Source of the DNA: Sphagnum compactum
Taxonomy: Eukaryota > Bryophyta > Sphagnopsida > Sphagnales
Direction: 5' to 3'
DNA length: 64,000 nt
Assembly: GCA_965153455.1 (NCBI GenBank)
Contig: OZ234499.1
Location: 18,782,271-18,846,270 of the forward strand
The translations under genes and the position numbers were made by a program. This document shows positions 1-11,204 of this stretch, piece after piece. Position 1 is the first letter of the stretch; each line of letters begins with the position of its first letter. Under the pieces are notes generated by a model. That model saw only the letters and a list, made by a program, of their open reading frames with translations, made no database searches and had not been told where the DNA came from.

Positions 1-1689
1 CTTTTGTCTGCTAGCACAGGACAGTGACCACCTATGGTCCCAGCTAGACAGTTATAGTAAACTTACAAGTGCAGAGACTTCATCAGGACTGTGGAGAGGA
101 GATACACCATGTTTTTCAAGGGTTGTTGCATTGCCTGAAACTGGCTGATGTGTTATTGTCTGGTTTGGAAGAGAATGCATTACTTGGTAGCCCAGGTTGG
201 ACATTTGCATGTTACTGCGAATTGACACAGGTGCAAAATTCCATGACCGCACTCTGGAATGGTGTGCAAGATTCGCATCATGTCAGTAGGGGGGTTTGGA
301 CTGGAATTGTGCTGTAAAAATGAATTCCAGGGCAAGCCTAGGCAATTGTGAAAGCCAATAGTATAATAATGTACTGGAAAATGAAGCTGCTTTTTAAAGC
401 TACATGGAAATCTATGTAGTTCACACATTTGTGCATGAAATGGCCTGTGCACACAGATTGCCAGTGATAACATAGTCTCAAGAGTGGTGGAAAGCTTGGA
501 TTCTATATGTAGCTTGGATTGATAATGCAGTCTTGTACTTATTGATCTGTTGATGGGGAACTAGTGTATAGCAGTTCCTGGAGCAGAACTTTTCTGTATC
601 AAGTGTGACTTTGTGTGCTCTGCTGAAAGATGTTTGAACATTTGATTGGGATTAAACCAGCATGCAAATGATGAAAAGGATCAAAGCTTTCATTTGAAAT
701 GTATCTGTTCCACACACCACCACTCCTAATGTGTGTACTTTTTATCGTGTGTGTTAGCAGTCCTCAATTTTATCCTGTATAGTTGGCCAAAACATGTTCC
801 AAATATAAATAGAATTGGGATACACTAATTTAGATAGGATAAAATAATCACTAGAAAACAACTTCACAAATGGTAGCATAAATAGATTACTGAATTCTGA
901 TTGTAGACTTAAATTGGAATTGGTAGCAAACTAAAACAATTGAAATAGATCCAAAATTTTGTAGTAGAAAAGATCATAACTTCAAGAAAAATAATAACTT
1001 GTATTCTTGTTTCAGCATAGAGTACTCCAAAGACAACAAGCTCTACCAAAGCACGACTAAACCTCAAAATAATTGTGAAAGCCCAAGTCCAAAACAATGA
1101 TTCCACCAGAAATAATCAATTTCTTACAATATCTTTAAAACTAACATAAAATCTTATTTCTAATTTAGAAATCTTAATTCGTAGTTTTCATCTTATCAAA
1201 AAAAAAAGTTGACATTAGAAAAAGTAAAGATTTCGATTGGTAATTTTCAATAGTCAATTTTAATAACTTTTGGTAGTGAGTTTTTGATACTGAATTTCAA
1301 TAATGAAAAATAAGCAATGAAGTATTTGTACAAAACGCCGCAACAAATTTTTCAAAACCTTTAAAATCATCTTCCTTTCAGATTGTGTTCTCATGGTCTC
1401 TACTCTAAGTAAGACTACTCTACTAAAAAACCAAATTGCCATTTCAGAAGGCTTTGAATCTACCAAGCTCCATATTAGTTTTGGGATATTGTTTCTCACT
1501 CACATGACTACTAAATCTGGTGAGGTTTTAGGTGCTTTTCTTGGCTGAAGAAGAATGAGAATTTAAATTTTAGCAGCACATAGTGTGGGAAACCATTTCA
1601 ATAGGCATTGAACCTTGCTCCATAAAGTTTGTTGTCTTTCTAGTGGTTGGTAAATGCCTCATTGAACATTTTGATAATTTGGTCCTATA
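1..1689. other. Intergenic, no gene recognised
   Basis: The first 700 bases are of mixed composition and could be the transcribed tail of a gene outside the window. The short overlapping frames there (69-317 plus, 52-473 minus) resemble no family I know. From about 750 on the DNA is strongly AT-rich. The minus frame around 1260-1680 may be a continuation of the neighbouring integrase relic, but I cannot align it. Confidence 0.5.
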
Positions 1690-2139
1690 TTTGTTTGGAG
1701 GGGATTTTGTTTCCATGCATTTGGTAGCATAATTTGATAGTTACCAAAATGCACTTATTTTTGGTATACCTACTCCAGTAAGTTTGATGGGGCTAATAAA
1801 CTGAAACCTCCACTTCATGAAGGGTTTAGTTGGCAAACTCGTAAATGGATTGATAATGTTTGTAATTACAAAATTTTCAATACATCAGTAGTCATTGCAT
1901 GACTAACAATATTGTAGAACGTCCTTATGTAAGATTGGCTACAAACATTTGGCATCCATGATCTTCCTTGTGATGATGTCTATAGAAAAGTGGTCTCTTC
2001 TCACATCCTTGTGCATTTCCTGTACGATAGTGAGAATTTGGTCTAGATGCACGTTTTCTCTTAGCACTTGATCATGCCCATGTTTATACATCTGTCTTTG
2101 AATAATTGTGAAAGGTAGGGCTTTGGAGGTCAATTTCAT
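1690..2139 (-). pseudogene. Ty3/Gypsy integrase relic
   Basis: Read on the minus strand, 2139-1939 encodes a block with LPFTIIQRQMYKHG, then EEMH-like QEMHKDVRRDHFS and DIITRKIMDA. This is the H2C2 zinc-binding/linker segment typical of Ty3/Gypsy integrases. Just downstream, after stops, 1820-1774 reads MKWRFQFISPIKLTG and 1729-1700 reads NYATKCMETKS, matching the start of the integrase catalytic core (usually KWGLDFIGP and YATKW.EA). Stops and missing stretches make it dead. No LTRs were found nearby, so this is an isolated fragment. The family assignment rests on these motif blocks read by eye. Confidence 0.7.
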
Positions 2140-3069
2140 TTTTTGCTCTTGAAAAAATCATATTGGAAACTTTTTGATAGGATAAGTTCACAATATAAAA
2201 ATTACAAGCGCTAAGCTTGGAGTCTTTATAAAGGATTGCATTTTACTTATGGCATACATATATTTGTCTATTAAATATCAAAATTGAATTTCATATGTAT
2301 TTTTTGGGATTGGATATTGATATTGAGATCAAACATGACTCATGTATTATAATAAAAATTATAATCTAATGTATAACTTTGCTTGGAATCATGAAATTTT
2401 TTTTTGAACTTTTTTTATCATTAAAGATATTCAAGATGAAAATCAATAGCATCTTTTAAAAGGGCCCAATACATGTGCACTTAAAAAGATTAACACATGT
2501 AGCATTTTTTATGAAATATATTCAAACCCATAATAACTTTAGGAACATTTGGTGAAGGTTCGAATAACAAAAAATCATGTTCAAAATTTGAAATTTTGAA
2601 AAAGACCCATTCAACAAGTGCTTTGCATATGACAAAAGATTAATAACATAATGAAATGACTTCAAATTTTTAGGATTCTAATTTCATGAATAAATAAACA
2701 CAATTTTAAATGATGGACAAATAACCCATCAAATGCAATTATTGATGATTTAAAAAAATAATTGTAGTATAATTTTCATTGCATTTAACACTTGTGTTGG
2801 CTCCTTTTATTGTGAATGCACTTGGTAGTGAGGTAATGTTGAATATCTTATAACCAAATAGGCTACATGAAGAATAGAAGGACATTTGAAGTTTGATTTA
2901 GACTCTTGCAGTTGCAATAAAATTTGACAATCTAGAAAGAACATTTACAATTGACTGAAACCATCCAGGTTTATACATTACCGAAAATTCCTACTCCAAA
3001 AGAATTGTAGTAACCATATGGCTATCATCTTAGAAACCTATGGCTTCCTAATCAAATACAATTGAACGA
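2140..3069. other. AT-rich intergenic, nothing recognised
   Basis: This stretch is long and AT-rich with no frame longer than about 60 codons, and no terminal repeats or structured element were seen. Confidence 0.5.
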
Positions 3070-3732
3070 GGGGTTACACTTGGGGGTATCAGCTGTACAT
3101 TTTCCAGCACAAAGCAATGAAATGACCACCTCTGTGTTCGCCTGCAACATGTGAAACCCTAACAAATATATCATTGATTCAAGTTGAGAGAACTGCTACA
3201 ATCTAGACTGTACTCACACTTGTGAATGCACTCTTTATTGAACTGATGCACCATCAAAAAAATATTGCTGATGTTTTAGGGGACTTGTGAAGCTCCTCTG
3301 TTAATGTAAACACAAGAAGGATGATAACTGCATTTCTTTCTTCCTTCTGCTCTTGAGAAGGCATGCAACTTCAGTCTTTCTATTTTTGGAAGTATGTCTC
3401 CTCATTAGATTCACAGCAAAATGAGAACTATTTTTGCTGTGGTAGGCAATGGGAAACCCTAATTTAGGACCATCAGCAGCAGAGAAATTCTTAGAAATGA
3501 AGAAGTTTAAGCTGAAGCTTGGCTGACATGCAAAGAGGAGGTGATGTTGAAGCTGGATCTAATCAATCTGTGTCATAACAACTGCTTGAACAGAAATGTC
3601 TCGGAAGTGTGGCTTCAGGTCAGGCTTGTGCAGGAAAACCCATCTTCGGGAGCTTCCAAGATGAGAAACTGGAAACAATCTGATAATTGATAACTTGTCG
3701 GTGCTTCACATCATAAGCTTCAAGACCCACAC
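3070..3732 (+). repeat. Left arm of a large inverted duplication
   Basis: This segment recurs in reverse complement as two blocks, 10523-10174 (matching 3070-3430) and 9150-8845 (matching 3430-3732). Shared landmarks are the run reading CAGCTGTACATTTTCCAGC, GAGAACTGCT near 3190, AAGCTCCTCTGTTAA near 3290 and the AAGCTTGGCTGACATGCAAA block near 3515. The copies differ at scattered positions, so they are old. No coding frame is preserved in either arm. The duplication brackets the membrane-protein gene at 6494-7829. Confidence 0.85.
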
Positions 3733-4606
3733 ATGCAAAAGACACCATACTTTACTGTGTCCAAGTGGCATAGTTCAAATGTGTAATAGGGTTTGGTAGG
3801 TTTGTGAGGATTTTAGAGGACCAATTGAAATCATTAAAAGGGACCATTATTTGAATGTTCCACAGGATAGGGTGTGTAGGTCTGAAGATATATTTTTTGA
3901 GTCCAATGGGATGCTAAATTTGGTGGTCTGGCTTTATTTTCTTTGTTATGTTGAGTGAGCTAGTCCCAGTTCAATGTGTCATAGCTATTTACAGACAAGG
4001 CTTTTTCTATTCAGGCCAATGGTTGTAAGACTACTCAAAACTTGGATGCACTGTGGACATATTTTGTCTTTTTAGGGCATAAAGTTGGACTCTAATGTTA
4101 ATTGGAAGCTATAAGCCCCAATTCAACTTGATTTTGCCTTTTCCCATGCTACAGTTTTATGTTGTGTGCATGACATACTTCAAAATTTCAATCTTCAAAT
4201 GCAAATATTATATCAATATTCATATACCCTAAGTATGAAAGAAAAAAATTTAATATCAATATCATATTTACATACAGCCCAAAATACAATCAAAGATTAT
4301 ACCATACGAGCCCACCCTTCTGAACATACTATACCCTCTTGGTATGAAAAATAAGAGGGACCCTTAATATTAGTACCACTTTGGTATTAAAAATTTGATA
4401 TACCAGTACAACACTGATATTTTCCAGCTTGCCTAGAGCTCACCAAGTGAAAGCTCAAGTTCATGCAGCCCAATTGGGAGTCACAACTTTTGTGATGTTG
4501 CCAGAGTCCCAATGATCCATAGGAACAAAGCTAGAACCCGGACAATGCTAGCACCTACTCTACCACCACTGATAATCAGCAGATTTTGTCAAAATACTCA
4601 TATATT
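3733..4606. other. Intergenic, nothing recognised
   Basis: AT-rich sequence with only short frames. There is no recognisable protein and no terminal repeats up to the MITE boundary. Confidence 0.5.
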
Positions 4607-5002
4607 AGAGATATCTGTAAAGTCAGGAAAACACAGCACCAGTACCCTGAGTTTGGTCATACACAGGTATACGTACATTAGCATTCAAGGGGTGGGGGGG
4701 ATGAAACTGAGAAAACCATCAATTTTGATGGTTCTTGTGTTTCACCCTGTCTTTTTTTTTCCCGGAGCGCCTCCACTGCTGCTACATAGATTTTCACTGC
4801 TCCTACTTGTACAGCTACTATAATTCCTCTCCAACCTTGTGCATTAAATGCTGAGACTCAGCGTTTCGTACTGAGTTTCAGCATTTCCTACTGAGATTTA
4901 ATAAAATTTCCTTACTTTAAGGACAGCACTAAAAAGAGGGGCTAGGGGGTGAAAGGAGGCCCAAAGACAGTGTGAACACAGGGTGACTTTACGGATATCT
5001 CT
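4607..5002 (+). mobile_element. MITE, copy 1 (19-bp TIRs, 3-bp TSD)
   Basis: The ends are AGAGATATCTGTAAAGTCA on the left and the reverse complement of AGAGATATCCGTAAAGTCA on the right, so the 19-bp TIRs differ at one base. The flanks are ATT on both sides (4604-4606 and 5003-5005), a 3-bp target-site duplication. The body shares the motifs CACTG.TCCTAC, ACTACTATAATT, AACCTTGTGCATT and CTGAGATTTAATAAAATTTC with the copy at 7888-8238. It codes for no protein. A 3-bp A/T-rich TSD is compatible with the PIF/Harbinger group, but the terminal sequence is not diagnostic. Confidence 0.85.
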
Positions 5003-6493
5003 ATTATTTCAAAAATTTGGGTCCAACAGCCTCAATTTGAATATCTCAAAATTTTGATGGTCAAGTATAAGGACATCATGCTTCTCATGTATTTTTATTG
5101 CATAATTGTGGGAATTCAGTGTTCCATGTGTTCACTAGGTATCAGGTTTAATTCTCAAAATATTGGCAGGGCAAGACCAAAATTCTTGTTTTTTCTCACT
5201 TCGCCTTTTGAGAATTATATCACACTGAACATCAGTTGCATACCTTACATCAAGGGAATGGAAATGTGCTCTTAAAAACTGCATTACCCACATTTAAGTA
5301 TGTTATGAAACCACGGTAATGTTTTGACAAGTTTGTTATGAGTTTTATATGTTAGATATGTGTTTATATCTTATTTATTGTAAATAAATGAGGGTACTAA
5401 GTAATTGTCAAATCAATTTTAATGTGAAGATGCTTTTAGACATTTAATGTATGAGATAAAGTTTTAAGATGTGTGATTTTAAATAATCTTGGATGATTTG
5501 AGATTTTAAAACACGTAATAATTTTTTACTTTTTAAAAATGTTGTATCAAAAAAAATTTGCACATGATGTGTGATGTTTTGGTTTTTCATTCTGTTTTGA
5601 ACTTGAATTCTTACATTCTTACACTGTCGTTACAAGTGAGTCATTTTGGGATTCTTATGTTGTTAGGTTGGTGTGTGTGAAGAAAGATGGTTGTAGACGC
5701 CAATATGAAGCACTACGAGTTCAAGTTTTGAACTGTCCTTTTGATGGGGTTCTGTGTTTTCACCCTTAAATTAGGTGATGAGCTCTTTGAGAGAATTTCA
5801 CCCCAAGTGCCTTCCCCCCTTCCCTTTCCTAATGGGTCTGCCCACACAACGACCAGGCCTGTCTTCCCCTTTCGACTGGGCACAGTACACAAAAATGCTT
5901 GGACCGAATAATGAATCGTGATGGGTTGGGGGTGCGCAGCGTACGAATCCTCTGAAATTTTACTGACTTTCAGTTTGTCGGAAAATTCCGCCGAAACAGT
6001 CGTGCGTATACGTTGCCAAGTTGACAAATTACAAAAGCATCTGAAAGGCGGGGGTTAGAATTTGCCAAACTAGTTAGTCTGCAGGAATTTAGGCAGAATC
6101 GCTGCTGTTCTGCCGGGGAGATTTTGGGGCGGGTTGCATGCTTGGTTAACCGTCTCCACAAGTGCCATACATTTAAATTAGGCTTGGTGGGTGAGTTTGT
6201 TGATGCACAGCTGGGCGTGCTCTTCGGCTTTAAATAGGTTTGCTGGCACTTCATTTTGGCTGCCTGCTGAGCCGCAGTGTCGCCATTACGGCAACTTGTG
6301 TGAGTCCTTAAATAATACCCTGGTACCCAGCGCTTAAGCTTCATGTTTTCACGCCACAAGACTCCCTTCACTTCCGTTGTATTAGTATGAGTTGGGAGGC
6401 GGGGGGAGAAGGTTGATACGTGAGTCCGGATCAGTTTTTGGATCCGTATCAGTTGAGAGATGGGTACTTCATAGTAGTCGTGCAATTTCATGC
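5003..6493. other. Intergenic and upstream region of the membrane-protein gene
   Basis: AT-rich to about 5650, then more GC-rich. The minus-strand frames at 5713-6491 have no recognisable domain and probably only reflect the GC-richer promoter/leader of the plus-strand gene beginning near 6494. A TATA-like element was not identified with confidence. Confidence 0.4.
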
Positions 6494-7829
6494 ATGATGA
6501 TTCCCAGCTGGGTGCGTCTCCTGATTACGATTGGAATCATTCTGGTTGGTTTCTTCATGTCGACGGTGGTGGCGCAAGCACCTGATCGAGCCCTTAACCC
6601 TCACGTGCTACTGTCCGCGGTCCATGTGGACAACTTTGTGGGGTTTCGGCTTAGTCTTCGGTGGCTTGTCTTTAGATGCATGGGAGTCGGCGGACGCACA
6701 TGGCATACACAATGCGTCGTTCAAATCGCTGTTCGAAGTTGCTGTATGCGGTTTTTAATGGCCCATTCTCTCCATATAACAATTTGAAGAAGTTATTTTT
6801 GGATCTTGTTGAGTACACAGGTTTGAGCAGATTACTCGGTGACATATCAGTTCAAGGTGAAAGAAGGACGGCGAAGACGGTGGCGAAGATCATAGCAAAC
6901 TGCAAGGTCGTGTTAGGAACCAGTGAAGGAAAGATACCAGAGACACATGGAACAACGGTACTACTACCCGCGGGTACGATTGATAACGAAAATGCTCTAA
7001 TCATTGGCAATACGTTGCCTGAAAATTCCTACATGGTGCAACTAAGTCATGCCGGGAAATTGGCGCTCTTGCAAAGTGGACTCCTCCCAGGCTACGAGAG
7101 GTTACGATTGCTGAGAGGGAAAACAAGTGTGGCGATGATCCGGAATGGGATGCAAGCGATTGGGTATCTGGGTGCCGTCTTTGTCCGGGCTGTAACACAT
7201 TTTGGAGTGAGCCCCATAGAATCCATAGGTTCTGGGCTCAGCTTATGATCCTGGCTCACTCTTTTTGTCATTTTGCGACAACGACAATTGTTCTCGTCCT
7301 CTCATTTTTTACCTCAGTCCCGGCCATGAGCAAGACAAAGTCTCTAGGATGTGCTCTCCTGAAAGACTTGCTCTGAATGTTTCTCCTACGATCAGGTTAG
7401 GGAAGTTATTATTCTAATAGCATTGGCGTTGGCGTTTATGGTTCTTTATGTTCTGCCTTTGGGTCTGGGAATATTATTTCTCGACAGACTTCCTACCTCT
7501 GTCGGAATCAGCGACATATCAGCAGTTCAGCGCAAGGCTATAAATCTTACTATCCTTGCACTTGGACCACTTCTGTTCTTTTTTTTCTGTCTGCGGGTTC
7601 TTTTTTCTTGCACCTAGAATATTGCCGTGCCTCCCCCTCCTCTGCTACCCCTATAAGTTGGGTGGAGAAAATAAGGTCAGGATGTTTCGATCTACGGAAG
7701 TATATCATCCTTCCTCTTGGAACTGCGTTTGGCGTGATTGTAGCTCTGACGGCCACCATAGTGTATTGGCGTGAGTACTTTGATGTCCGCACAAATGCAT
7801 TAGTGCACATATGGCCTTTCATAGGCTAA
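6494..7829 (+). CDS. Uncharacterised multi-pass membrane protein, frames disrupted
   Basis: The gene is read in several consecutive plus frames. From ATG 6494 a signal-peptide-like start runs MMIPSWVRLLITIGIILVG to VVAQA, then NPHVLLSAVHVDNF. The neighbouring frame at 6633-6758 (SLDAWESADAHGIHNASF) and the frame to 7246 (GISVQ-like DISVQGERRTAKTVAKI, VTHFGVSPIESIGSG) both look like genuine protein. Hydrophobic segments follow at 7400-7480 (IILIALALAFMVLYVLPLG) and 7530-7600, and the last frame ends with a membrane segment and then YWREYFDV and VHIWPFIG, stop at 7829. The frame changes mean small introns, sequence errors or a decaying gene; I cannot decide. The last segment has a paralogue at 60756-60851, which supports real coding origin. 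A MITE begins 59 bases after the stop. The family is not recognised. Confidence 0.4.
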
Positions 7830-7887
7830 AGCATATAAGTCTTATGCTAGTCACCCAACTGCAGAAGTTTCAAATTTCAATATCAAT

Positions 7888-8238
7888 AAAGTTATCCGTA
7901 AAGTCAGGCGATTAGGGGGCGAGAACGGTCAGTTTCAGCATAATAGGGCATCAAATGTGTAACCATGAATGAAATTTTCCTAAACGAAATAACTGGGACC
8001 CAACTAGTTTTTCCACCAATTTTGGTGGTAAACGGAGTTTCATCCCCTCTTTCCTTTTTCACATATATTTTCACTGTTCCTACCTTTACAACTACTATAA
8101 TTAGTCTCGAACCTTGTGCATTTCATACTGAGATTTAATAAAATTTCTTTACTTTGCGGATACCACTGAAAGAGGGGATAGTGGATGAAAGCAGAGGGGA
8201 CAGGGGGTGAAAGAGAGGATGACTTTACGGATAACTTT
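7888..8238 (+). mobile_element. MITE, copy 2 (perfect 19-bp TIRs, 3-bp TSD)
   Basis: The TIRs read AAAGTTATCCGTAAAGTCA and its exact reverse complement at the other end. The flanks are AAT on both sides (7885-7887 and 8239-8241). The internal sequence aligns with the element at 4607-5002 over most of its length, including AGAGGGG..AG.GGGTGAAAG near the right end. The perfect TIRs suggest a younger insertion than copy 1. It lies in what is probably the 3' untranslated region of the membrane-protein gene. Confidence 0.88.
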
Positions 8239-8844
8239 AATGTACAATGAATTTTTTTTTATGAATAAATTTGTTGTTACTTTATGTCATTTGTTTTCAT
8301 GCAACAGACAAAGGTATTTTTGGATATTTTATTGTTATTAAACCCTATCCTAAAAGATGAGACATGAGACAACCAGACAATTTAAGAAACAAAATATTTA
8401 TTTACTCATTCAAGTAGTTGTGATAGAAAGAGTATTAGCTCTAGACAAAAAAAATGAGAAAGAGTCTTCCCAAGTGGAATATTGTCTACGGTACCAGGCC
8501 ACCATTCTTTTTCATTGAGAATCTTGGTTTTGTTCATATTGCTATCAACTGTAAGTGGCTTGACATCCCCCCCCTCAAACACATGTTTGATTAATCTAGA
8601 CTATGTGTCCAATGTGCCTAGAGGAGGTGTTCAAAATCAAGAGATGTTTGAACTATTTTTCTAGGACCTTTAAAAGAGTTTAGAACATAGGTCAGGGCTT
8701 TATCTCCTTTTTGGTAGATTGCTAATTTTCATCAGGAATTATGCTTCACATTTGTTTTTTGGATTTGACTTGACCCATAAATTTACTACAAATCCGAATC
8801 CATGTACATTAGATGCCTAGATTGTAACTGTCTGCAATTTATGG
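8239..8844. other. Intergenic, nothing recognised
   Basis: AT-rich DNA with only short frames, such as 8482-8664 plus. That frame begins with a hydrophobic stretch but has no family resemblance and no relative elsewhere in the window. Confidence 0.4.
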
Positions 8845-9150
8845 AATCTGTGTCTTGAATCTCATGATGTGAAGCACCTACAAGTTATCAATTATCACTT
8901 TGTTTCCAGTTTCTCATCTTGGAAGCTCCCAGAGATGGGCATTCCTGCACAAGCCTGAACTGAAGCCACACTTCCGAGCCATGTCTGTTCAACCAGTTAT
9001 TATGCTACAGATCAATTAGATCCGGCTTCAACATCACCTCCTCTTTGCATGTCAGCCAAGCTTCAGCTTAAACTTCTTCATTTCTAGAATTTCTCTGCTG
9101 CTGATGGTACTAAATTAGGCTTTCCCATCGACTCCCACAGCAAAAATGCT
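8845..9150 (-). repeat. Right arm of inverted duplication, inner block
   Basis: Reverse complement of 3430-3732. The matching landmarks are GATGTGAAGCACC, TTTCCAGTTTCTCATCTTGG, GAAGCCACACTTCCGAG and CATCACCTCCTCTTTGCATG. The match stops at the CCACAGCAAAAA motif near 9140-9150, exactly where the left arm continues into its other block, so the 9151-10173 segment is extra DNA relative to the left arm. Confidence 0.85.
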
Positions 9151-9640
9151 GATTGACAAAATACTGGACTTTTTCCCATCACAGTAAATAAATGTTATTG
9201 CACATGACTCATGATATGAACAATAGTGTTATGTTGAAGCTGCCCATACTAGGGAGAACCTGCCAACCTGTGCCCATTCATGGAGAACAATATGCATGTC
9301 ATGCATGATAGAAGAAAACATGAAGATAGAAATTATGATTCTTAAGTCGAATCTGGCAAATTGCTGAGCCACAAGAGTAGAGAAATGCATGGTCACTTTG
9401 GAGGCTTCAGGAACAGGAACATGAAGTGATTTACATTACACTAGCATCTTCAAGGGATGTGAACCAGATGGTGAATTCAGCACCACATGCAACAAATGTA
9501 GGATTGATCACCAGACTCCACACTGGTAACTTTTCATTCTCTGTTCAGCCCCCAAACAATAGTCAGACAATCAGAGCAGACCACAGAAAAATATAGAAAG
9601 CCCAGCAATCTTCATAGGTACCAAGAACTCTAAATATAGC

Positions 9641-9805
9641 CTACCTCTCACAGAAAGCCAAACTGTAAGAGCCATCAGTATTTGGTTGTAGTGTTCCTAA
9701 GCTTGCAGAGAAAGCTCCACAATTAAACTCTGAAGGTAACCATTGTGTTGGTTCACACAGAACCAAAACAAGCATGACAAGGATGGTTACAAAAACATTA
9801 GACAT
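9641..9805 (-). CDS. Small secreted-type protein, exon 1 candidate (54 aa)
   Basis: The frame starts at ATG 9805 and opens with MSNVFVTILVMLVLVLCEP, a short hydrophobic run like a signal peptide, followed by a small Cys-containing segment (SEFNCGAFSASLG, then SLAFCER). The last sense codons read GAGAG before GTAGGC, a good plant 5' splice donor, so this may be the first exon of a longer gene and not a complete protein. A longer in-frame start at 9943 exists. I prefer 9805 because homology to the frame at 11205-11300 begins exactly there. No known family is recognised. Confidence 0.4.
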   Translation of the reverse strand: MSNVFVTILVMLVLVLCEPTQWLPSEFNCGAFSASLGTLQPNTDGSYSLAFCER

Positions 9806-10113
9806 TTCTCTTGTGAAATTGAAGAACTGATGGAGCTTTTTTGTGTCATAATTAAAACTGCAGGGTGCCAATCCAAGTATTGATTTTTCTGCCATTTGTT
9901 CTCCCTGTACTACATCCTTCTCGGTGTGTAAAATGACAATCACATTGAAGATGCTACTGCTTTCGTCTACACAGGATTCAAATTACAATATCTATGCAAC
10001 AAAGAAAAAAAGTTTGTGAGTTCTCTTTTATGTCCCCTCTAATCAGTTCAAATTTTTTGAGGCTACAGAGAAGCCTTTTCTAATGTGTTCCAACATGGTT
10101 AACCTTGGAAGAA

Positions 10114-10160
10114 AAGTTTCAGATGTGCCTAATTGCCCACATTGGGCACATCTGAAACTT
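10114..10160. repeat. Perfect 16-bp hairpin
   Basis: AAGTTTCAGATGTGCC at 10114-10129 is followed after 15 bases by its exact reverse complement at 10145-10160. It lies 14 bases from the point where homology to the left arm of the inverted duplication resumes, so it may mark an end of the inserted segment. Confidence 0.85.
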
Positions 10161-10173
10161 CAAATAAGCTAAC

Positions 10174-10523
10174 TTGCTGTGGGTCTAATGAGGAGACATA
10201 CTTCTGAAACTAGAAAAACCAAAGTTGCATGCTTTCGTGAGAGCAAAAGAAAGAAAGAAAATGCAGTTACCATCCTTCCTCTTGTTTACCTTAACAGAGG
10301 AGCTTCACAAGTGGCCTAAAACATCACGGTTATTTTTTTATGGACCATCAGTTCAATAAAGAGTGAATGCACAAGTGCGGGTATACTCTGGATTGCAGCA
10401 GTTCTCTCAACTTGAATCCATGATATATTTTTTAGGGCTTCATGTGTTGCAGGTGAACACAGAGGTGGTGGTTTCATTGCTTTGTGCTGGAAAATGTACA
10501 GCTTATACCCTCAAGTGTGGCCA
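10174..10523 (-). repeat. Right arm of inverted duplication, outer block
   Basis: Reverse complement of 3070-3430. Landmarks are CTAATGAGGAGACATACTTC, TTAACAGAGGAGCTTCACAA, CAGTTCAATAAAGAGTG and AAGCAATGAAA read in reverse from GCTGGAAAATGTACAGCT. It shows a similar level of scattered substitutions as the inner block. Confidence 0.85.
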
Positions 10524-11204
10524 TATCTAGGAAAGGTACATGTGAGTCAGTTCTTGTGCCAACATTCTGGTGAGTCTTTCATGTATATAATCTTTTGGCG
10601 GTAGGAGCGATTTGCATTCTCACAAGTCAAGACTCATATATTGTATACCATCATTGCCTGCAATCCATACTAGCAGAGATGATTTTTAGAGACTGAAGAA
10701 TCTAAATCACCTGCAAATGGATTAAATCCATCAGGCCCATACATGTTGGAAACAGTCTACGCCATGTGTAATAGAAAGGCCACAGAAAATTTAGAACTAA
10801 TTTGTAAGAAAATGGACTTGTGTAAATAAACAATGGCAAAGCTCCATCAATGCATTGCAATCTAGTCTGTTTGTCCAACTGGTTGACCCTTTTCCTGTAA
10901 CTTTCTTGGCATGGAGATTCTGAGTCATCATGTTCATCCTTCGCCTCCAATTCCTCCTCAAGTCGTCCTCAGCAGTCTGGCTTCCCTCTTCACCCTCAGG
11001 TCAACAGTCCTTTGATGAGGTGTTTGTGGTCCAACAATTTTTGTTTCACTAAAGACTCAGGGTCTATCACCACTCAGGTCTTGAACTCAACAATACATTG
11101 CTGAACTGAGGCAGTTTTCTGGGTTCAAAAAGACTGGTCTCATATAGGTACAGGGCCTTGATTTCTGCTATCACACCTACTGGATATGGCATTGCAAAGA
11201 AAAC
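10524..11204. other. Intergenic, nothing recognised
   Basis: Mixed-composition sequence. The minus frame 10702-10950 (82 codons) has no recognised motif. The sequence between here and the kinase gene may hold remnants of the small secreted-protein family found on either side. Confidence 0.35.

Larger units (their letters stand above)
9151..10173. other. Extra ~1-kb segment interrupting the right arm
   Basis: Absent from the left arm of the inverted duplication, so it is either an insertion here or a deletion there. It contains the small minus-strand ORF at 9641-9805 and, close to its right edge, a perfect 16-bp inverted repeat (10114-10129 and 10145-10160) with a 15-base spacer. No long TIRs or clear target duplication were seen. 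Confidence 0.55.

Noticed and set aside
52-473. Overlapping frames on both strands at the window start
   Set aside because: No recognisable domain, no consistent phase, and mutually overlapping. They could be the end of a gene outside the window but cannot be supported.
5713-6491. Minus-strand frames of 104 and 173 codons
   Set aside because: They lie in the GC-richer upstream region of the plus-strand membrane-protein gene, show no motif and overlap its likely leader.
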